A stretch of 9,233 bases of DNA from Chloroflexota bacterium (lineage in GTDB: Bacteria > Chloroflexota > Dehalococcoidia > Dehalococcoidales > JAUYDJ01): NCBI GenBank assembly GCA_030690025.1, contig JAUYDJ010000253.1, forward strand, positions 1 to 9,233. Reading direction: 5' to 3'. Positions 5,284-9,233 of this stretch are shown piece by piece (position 1 is the first letter of the stretch; every line of letters starts with the position of its first letter). A program made the position numbers and the translations under genes. The notes under the pieces are model-generated. The model saw only the letters and a list, made by a program, of their open reading frames with translations, searched no databases and had not been told where the DNA came from.

Positions 5284-6801
5284 ACGAAGCTTAATGAAAT
5301 AATCGATTTAGACAGATATGAACCGCTACCGGTCGTTTACCAGCTCAGGTATTCCATCCTGGGGAAGGTCAAAAAAGGGGATGACCCGCTGCCGGATATC
5401 CAGGGCCGGGAAGAAGCCAAGAAGGACGTGCTGCGTGCGTTGCTATCGGGGGCCCATCCCTACCTGGTCTCGGAAGAGGGCACCGGTAAGACCAGGTTAG
5501 CCCGCTCGCTGACGCGGCTGCTGCCGGCCATTCCCATTATAAAGGACTGTCCCTACCATGACGACCCCAAATGGCCGCAGGAGTTGCTCTGTCCCAGGTG
5601 TCGGGCCAGTGAAGACCCGGTCAAAGAGTTTGGCATTGAGCTGGTTCCCGGCGAAAAGAGGTTTTCCCGAATCCAGGGCAATGAGTACACCAACGAAGCT
5701 AAACTGCTCGGCCTGAAGGATATCCAGGCCATTGCCCAGGGGAAAAGCCCCGCCGATCCGCGCGTGTTTACCGGCACCGGCGTATTCCGGGCCAACCGCG
5801 GCATCCTCTTTATCGATGAGCTGCCCGCTATACGGACCAAGGTCCAGGTGCTGTTGCACCCGGTGCTGGAGGAGAAGAAGGCTATCCTGGAAGAGTACAA
5901 CTGGGAGCACCCGCTCGACCTGGTGCTGGTGGCTACGGGCAACCCGCAGGGGTTCAGCCACGTGAATGAAGTGCCGCGCCCCTTGTTGGACCGTTTGGAG
6001 CTAATCTACATGGACCTGCCGGCAAAAGAGACGGAAAGGGAAATCATGCTCCGGGAAAAGTTCCGCGTAAAGGAGAACTACTATCAGCCGCCGGAGAACC
6101 AGAATACTTTCACCTATCCGACTCTGGCAGAATTGGAAAGGAAGGTGGTGGCGCCCTGGTGGGTTATCGACCTGGTGAACCAGGCGGTCAGGCACAGCCG
6201 GAAATGCAGCTGGCTGGACAAGAAAGCGTCCATCCGGGGGACCACCCGTGGCCTCGACCACACCTATGCCTCGGCGGAGCTGGAAAACAGGATGGTGGCT
6301 AACCTGGCGGATGCCGGCCAGGGCCTGAAGCTGGCGCTGCGCGGCCGCACCGGCCTGCGGGCCGACCTGATTGACTATGACAACCCCAAGGAGAGCTTCC
6401 GCAAGTCGGATGAGGTCACTGAAGACCTGCTGTGGAATGCCCTGGAAGACTTCGACTTCCGGCTGGAGGTGGACAAGAAGAACTTTGCCACCGAGGTAGA
6501 GGCATTGATAATAGACAGTGACAACCTGACCGCCCGCCTGGCGCAGTTCCCGGAAGTGGCCCGGGTGATAGAGCACCTGAAGAAGCTGGCCGGGGACAAA
6601 GTCAGCGGCGATTTGAGCCAGGGTGAAAAGAAACTGGCGGTAAAGCCACATGGCGCTAACGGCAAAGTCGCCGAAGAGTATACCTACTCGGCTTTCGAGA
6701 CTATTGTCAATCTGGCGGTGCACCAGAAAATAATCGAGCGGCCTCTCTCGGGGAAGGTCTTCGTGCCCAGGCAGGTCAAGTGGGCCAGAGGGGGACCGTA
6801 A
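5284..6801 (+). CDS. MoxR/ChlI-type AAA+ ATPase
   Basis: About 505-aa ATPase related to magnesium-chelatase ChlI/BchI and MoxR proteins, which remodel partner proteins together with VWA subunits. Residues (from 5284): LPDIQGREEAKKDVLRALL near 37-54; Walker A SEEGTGKT (63-70), with Ser in place of the usual first Gly; a ChlI-like Cys/His cluster, CPYH (Cys89, His92) and CPRC (Cys103, Cys106); FRANRGILFIDE with Walker B at 174-179; sensor-1 region LVATGNPQG; LLDRLELIYMDLP. A C-terminal extension of about 200 residues has no motif I know. GTG 5428 is the first ordinary start codon but would remove 48 conserved-looking residues just before the P-loop. ACG 5284 has an ideal Shine-Dalgarno, so I place the start there. 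The VWA gene begins 2 nt after the stop. The substrate is unknown; a true metal chelatase role lacks supporting neighbours. Confidence 0.85.
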   Translation, partial: TKLNEIIDLDRYEPLPVVYQLRYSILGKVKKGDDPLPDIQGREEAKKDVLRALLSGAHPYLVSEEGTGKTRLARSLTRLLPAIPIIKDCPYHDDPKWPQELLCPRCRASEDPVKEFGIELVPGEKRFSRIQGNEYTNEAKLLGLKDIQAIAQGKSPADPRVFTGTGVFRANRGILFIDELPAIRTKVQVLLHPVLEEKKAILEEYNWEHPLDLVLVATGNPQGFSHVNEVPRPLLDRLELIYMDLPAKETEREIMLREKFRVKENYYQPPENQNTFTYPTLAELERKVVAPWWVIDLVNQAVRHSRKCSWLDKKASIRGTTRGLDHTYASAELENRMVANLADAGQGLKLALRGRTGLRADLIDYDNPKESFRKSDEVTEDLLWNALEDFDFRLEVDKKNFATEVEALIIDSDNLTARLAQFPEVARVIEHLKKLAGDKVSGDLSQGEKKLAVKPHGANGKVAEEYTYSAFETIVNLAVHQKIIERPLSGKVFVPRQVKWARGGP

Positions 6802-6803
6802 AT

Positions 6804-8066
6804 ATGATGGACCTTTGCCAGCGCTGCCTCCAGTGCGAAGAGAATATCCTGTCCGATATTGCCCACTCGCGGAAGCGCTCCCTTAGGGACTTGCTCAAGG
6901 AAATGCAGCACCAGAGAAATGACCTGAGCGATAAGACCGAGCGCCAGCGGCAGGAGCGGCTGGAAGAGAACCGGCGTGAGCAGGCCGAGACCGAACACAA
7001 ACAGAAGGAATACGAAGAGGAAATGTCCTACCAGGTCATGGAGCAGGTCTTCCGCGGCGAGGCTGCCGATGATATTGCCGAGAAAATGGCCAAAGATGAG
7101 GTGAGAAAGCAGCTGGAGCAAAAAGTCCGCGAGCTGAAATACCAGCCGGAAGAGATGACCGACCAGGACCTGGAAGGCAGCCTGAAAGACTACATCCAGC
7201 GGGGCGACCTGGATATAGAGAAGGGTGAAATCAAGTTCACTCCCAAAGGGGCCAGAAAGCTGGCTAACCAGGTCTTGCGGCGTATCCTGGAGAAGCTGGC
7301 CGACCGGCGTATGGGCCACCGTGTCCTGGAAGAGCTCGGCTACGGGGTGGAAAGGTCGCCCAGCTCCCGCAAGTATGAAATGGGGGACGAGTACGACAAG
7401 ATAGACATCGAGCGGACATTTCTCAATGCCCTGGCCAGACATCCGGGTAATGGCGGCATCTCCCTTGACCCCGAGGACTTCCAGGTCTTTGAAGAAATAC
7501 ACCAGACCCGGATGGTCGCCGGCCTGATAATTGATGAGTCAGGGAGCATGAGCGGGGATAAAATCAACGCGGCCATAGACAGCAGCCTGGCCCTGTCCGA
7601 GTTGATAAGACGAGAGCCAAAAGACCTGTTGAAAGTCTACCTGTTCTCCGAGCTGGTGAGAGAGATACCCGCCTATGATATCCTGAATGTCAGCTTTGCC
7701 GGCGGCACTACCGATATCCGGGCGGCTATGCGTGCCTTCCGCAACGGCGTGGCCGGTGAAAAGGGGGACAAGCAGGCCTATCTGATTACCGATACCGAGC
7801 CCAATACCGAGGATAGAAGGTTCATCGGGTTTGACGAGGCGGCAGCCGGCGTCGTCGAGGAAGCCCTCCGCTACCGTCAGGCCGGTATCACCTTGAATAT
7901 TGTCATGCTCGACCAGAAACCGCAGCTAAGGGAGCTGGCTACGGTACTGGCCCGCAAGAATCTGGGACGGGTGTTCGTTACCTCGCCCCTGAAGCTGGGC
8001 GAGCTTGTCATCGAAGATTACCTTGTTACGAAGAAGAATAGTCGCAGCGTCTCATACGTCGGATAG
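6804..8066 (+). CDS. VWA-domain protein with intact MIDAS, partner of the AAA+ ATPase
   Basis: 420-aa cytosolic protein, predicted partner of the upstream ATPase by analogy with ChlI/ChlD, NorQ/NorD, CbbQ/CbbO and RavA/ViaA. It opens with a Cys-x2-Cys-x2-Cys motif (LCQRCLQC, Cys5, 8, 11), then a Glu/Arg/Lys/Gln-rich stretch, probably coiled coil (about 25-90), and a helical middle region. The C-terminal VWA domain holds a complete metal-ion-dependent adhesion site: DESGS (Asp244, Ser246, Ser248), Thr303 in GGTTDIRAAM, and Asp330 in LITDTEPN. No signal peptide or membrane segment is seen. ATG 6804 is chosen because AGGGGGA (6789-6795) is 8 nt upstream and translation can couple to the ATPase stop at 6799-6801; the in-frame GTG 6780 lies before that ribosome site. 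ATG 6807 is equally possible. Confidence 0.88.
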   Translation: MMDLCQRCLQCEENILSDIAHSRKRSLRDLLKEMQHQRNDLSDKTERQRQERLEENRREQAETEHKQKEYEEEMSYQVMEQVFRGEAADDIAEKMAKDEVRKQLEQKVRELKYQPEEMTDQDLEGSLKDYIQRGDLDIEKGEIKFTPKGARKLANQVLRRILEKLADRRMGHRVLEELGYGVERSPSSRKYEMGDEYDKIDIERTFLNALARHPGNGGISLDPEDFQVFEEIHQTRMVAGLIIDESGSMSGDKINAAIDSSLALSELIRREPKDLLKVYLFSELVREIPAYDILNVSFAGGTTDIRAAMRAFRNGVAGEKGDKQAYLITDTEPNTEDRRFIGFDEAAAGVVEEALRYRQAGITLNIVMLDQKPQLRELATVLARKNLGRVFVTSPLKLGELVIEDYLVTKKNSRSVSYVG

Positions 8067-8068
8067 TT

Positions 8069-8869
8069 ATGTTGGAACCGGTACTGCTTAAATCGCTAAG
8101 AATTCTCCGGGAGAGCGGCGGACCACTGACCAGCCGCGAAGTCACGGAGAAGGCCAGGGAGACTCCGGACTACGTGGAGAAGGCCCTGGCGAAACTGGCC
8201 GAAAGGGACATCCTGACCCGGACCGGCCGGCATTACCGGTACAACAATACGCCGGCTAATGAAAAATTCTTTGAAAGAATATCATCGGTTTATGATAAGG
8301 TTACCGGGCGGCCGGAAAGAGACCTGGCGGTGGTTGGCCTGCTCGCCATGGCCACCCAGCGGAAATACCTGCTGCGGCTCACTACCCTGCTGGAGATAAT
8401 GTCCGAGGGGGGCTTTAACGCCAGAGAGGTTGAGCTCTTTGTGGACGGTGAAGTCAGCGGTGGCAGGGTGGGCCGCTTCCGGATTGTCCTCGGCACCCGG
8501 CGGAAAATTCTGTTTGCTACGCCCCCGGTGCTGCCTTTTCATTATATTGCCCACTTCCCCCCAATAGACCCTGCTGAGTATGACCGTATGAAGAAAGACT
8601 GGATTGATTCCGGTTTTTTTGTCACCGAGGAAGACTACCTGATGGCCAACTATCCTGACGAAATCGTCAACCCGGCCCGGGAGTGCTTGAACCGGGAAAT
8701 GAGTCACATCCGCGACCGCCTCAAGGAAAGGGCGCTGGCTTACCCCCGTCTGGGTGCCTCGGGTAAAGAGTATCCGTCCCTGCGCTGGCCCACTATTTTG
8801 CGCGGCTACAGCTTTGTCGCCTTCCATTTCCTCATCAGCCCGCCGCTGGACACCATACACCTTCAGTAA
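8069..8869 (+). CDS. Protein with N-terminal winged-helix-like region, third gene of the AAA+/VWA operon
   Basis: 266-aa protein that I cannot assign to a named family. Residues 1-60 resemble a winged helix-turn-helix: LLKSLRILRESGGPLTSREV, then a second helix pair (TPDYVEKALAKLAERDIL) and a basic wing (TRTGRHYRY). The middle (about 85-110) is a Leu-rich helical segment, followed by a beta-rich part (VELFVDGEVSGGRVGRFRIVLG, 129-150) and a Pro/aromatic segment (FATPPVLPFHYIAHFPPIDP). The C-terminal third is helical with basic residues and no catalytic signature. ATG 8069 lies 2 nt after the VWA stop, with only a weak GGA in front, so translational coupling is likely. It could be a DNA-binding regulator, or an adaptor using the winged helix for protein contact. 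A strong hairpin lies about 180 nt downstream. Confidence 0.75.
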   Translation: MLEPVLLKSLRILRESGGPLTSREVTEKARETPDYVEKALAKLAERDILTRTGRHYRYNNTPANEKFFERISSVYDKVTGRPERDLAVVGLLAMATQRKYLLRLTTLLEIMSEGGFNAREVELFVDGEVSGGRVGRFRIVLGTRRKILFATPPVLPFHYIAHFPPIDPAEYDRMKKDWIDSGFFVTEEDYLMANYPDEIVNPARECLNREMSHIRDRLKERALAYPRLGASGKEYPSLRWPTILRGYSFVAFHFLISPPLDTIHLQ

Positions 8870-9005
8870 GTGGTTAAGCAACGGCGCTGCTCACCTATCA
8901 TATTGCGTCGAATTAAACTGTTACCGAAGCCCTCCTTATTGCCTCATAATTACGGTTACCGAACGCCTGCACTTTCATCCTCGTTACCAATAAACATATC
9001 TAGCT

Positions 9006-9118
9006 TCTCCCTCACCCCCTTTATCCCGATAACATCGGGAAGAGATTTTAAGAGAGGGGCGAAGCCCCTCTCTTTTCTATTCTCCCCCTTCCCAAACAAG
9101 GGAAGGGGGTTAGGGGGA
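9006..9118. mobile_element. MITE-like palindromic intergenic repeat element
   Basis: The ends are imperfect terminal inverted repeats: 9006-9021 and the complement of 9103-9118 match at 14 of 16 positions. Inside are three perfect hairpins in a row: TCCCGAT/ATCGGGA (9024-9040, 3-nt loop), an 11-bp stem at 9050-9074, and CCCCCTTCCC/GGGAAGGGGG (9084-9109, 6-nt loop). The last shares its right arm with the terminal repeat, so two alternative folds are possible. No coding capacity and no clear target-site duplication were seen. The look is that of dispersed non-autonomous palindromic repeats; copy number cannot be judged from one window. Confidence 0.5.
9050..9076. terminator. Strong hairpin, probable terminator of the AAA+/VWA operon
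   Basis: AAGAGAGGGGC and GCCCCTCTCTT pair perfectly (11 bp) around a GAA loop and are followed by TTCTATTCT. It is the first strong stem after the stop codon at 8869, about 180 nt downstream. The T run merges with the stem and is short, so termination may be partial. It belongs to the palindromic repeat element. Confidence 0.5.
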
Positions 9119-9233
9119 TAGGTTGCCAACGTCAATAGGTTGATTAGAATCGAGTTGCATGGTAACACTGATTTTGACGCAGCGATACTTCGGTAACTTT
9201 TATTGTGAGTCAATGCGGCCATTTGATACCTGT

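Larger units (their letters stand above)
8920..9197. repeat. Cluster of GTTACC(GAA) motifs
   Basis: GTTACCGAA occurs at 8920-8928 and 8955-8963 on the plus strand and as its complement TTCGGTAAC at 9189-9197. The core GTTACC recurs at 8983-8988 and inverted at 9161-9166. Five copies of a hexamer in about 280 nt, flanking the hairpin element on both sides, is well above chance. The function is unknown. Confidence 0.4.
8870..9233. other. Non-coding right end of the window
   Basis: No convincing gene is present in these 364 nt. They hold the GTTACC motif cluster, a MITE-like element with three hairpins (9006-9118), and a possible rightward promoter, TTGACG (9174-9179) with TTTTAT (9198-9203) at 18-nt spacing, which could serve a gene beyond the edge. 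A minus-strand frame across this region is a translation of the repeat, not a protein. Confidence 0.6.

Noticed and set aside
5428..5430. GTG 5428 as the start of the ATPase
   Set aside because: No ribosome site precedes it, and the upstream in-frame sequence (ILGKVKKGDDPLPDIQGREE) is the usual lead-in to the P-loop in this family.
6780..6782. GTG 6780 as the start of the VWA gene
   Set aside because: It lies inside the end of the ATPase gene, and the good Shine-Dalgarno (6789-6795) is downstream of it and points to ATG 6804.
6001..7502. Long minus-strand reading frames (up to 272 aa) opposite the ATPase and VWA genes
   Set aside because: They are antisense to genes with clear motifs (Walker B, MIDAS), show no recognisable domain, and result from the GC-rich codon use of the sense strand.
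8754..8993. A frameshift at the end of the 266-aa winged-helix-like gene, continuing in another plus frame
   Set aside because: The alternative frame reads into non-coding DNA with no recognisable domain, and the original frame stays open and plausible to 8869.
9006..9118. CRISPR array
   Set aside because: The hairpins differ from each other and there are no regularly spaced identical repeats.
8956..9222. 88-aa minus-strand frame at the right end
   Set aside because: Most of it is a translation of the palindromic repeat (for example PPNPLPLFGKGENRKERGF), a common artefact of intergenic repeats.

Overview
The window looks like a chromosomal segment from an anaerobic bacterium. A Dehalococcoidia-like member of the Chloroflexota is my best guess, but this rests only on gene content (a CooC nickel ATPase, a Tat-exported molybdenum enzyme, a MoxR/VWA operon), fairly GC-rich genes and AT-rich gaps. 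No rRNA, tRNA, CRISPR array, transposase or phage gene was seen.

Left part (1-3077, all minus strand). Reading in the direction of transcription, a sulfite-oxidase-family molybdopterin lipoprotein with a twin-arginine signal (3077-1803) is followed after 16 nt by a small c-type cytochrome lipoprotein (1786-1379). Then come tatA (1321-1118), tatB (1088-879) and the first ~45 codons of tatC (870-679), where tatC breaks off. The layout reads as a respiratory export module: molybdoenzyme, its probable electron acceptor, and genes of the translocase needed to export it. Downstream, cooC (590 to beyond the left edge) encodes the nickel-loading ATPase of carbon monoxide dehydrogenase. It has its own sigma-70-type promoter (TTGACT-17-TATACT) inside the tail of broken tatC, with a dyad symmetry lying across the -10 box.

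Middle (3078-5283). A 228-nt divergent region leads to cinA (3306-4517, plus). Its only good promoter places the transcription start almost on the ATG, so the mRNA is probably near-leaderless. The CinA C-terminal amidohydrolase domain has lost several family-typical residues. Convergent to cinA is an unrecognised 106-aa protein (4950-4630, minus), followed by 333 nt of AT-rich intergenic DNA.

Right part (5284-8869, plus). A tight three-gene operon encodes a MoxR/ChlI-type AAA+ ATPase, a von Willebrand factor A protein with an intact MIDAS motif, and a protein of unknown function with an N-terminal winged-helix-like region. This is the best candidate for an undescribed system: an ATPase/VWA chaperone or chelatase-like pair with a fixed third partner. 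The ATPase has no ATG/GTG/TTG start that keeps its conserved N-terminus; an ACG codon sits exactly where a perfect Shine-Dalgarno would place the start. The window ends in 364 nt of non-coding DNA holding a MITE-like element of about 113 bp with three hairpins, one of which can act as terminator, and a cluster of GTTACC motifs.
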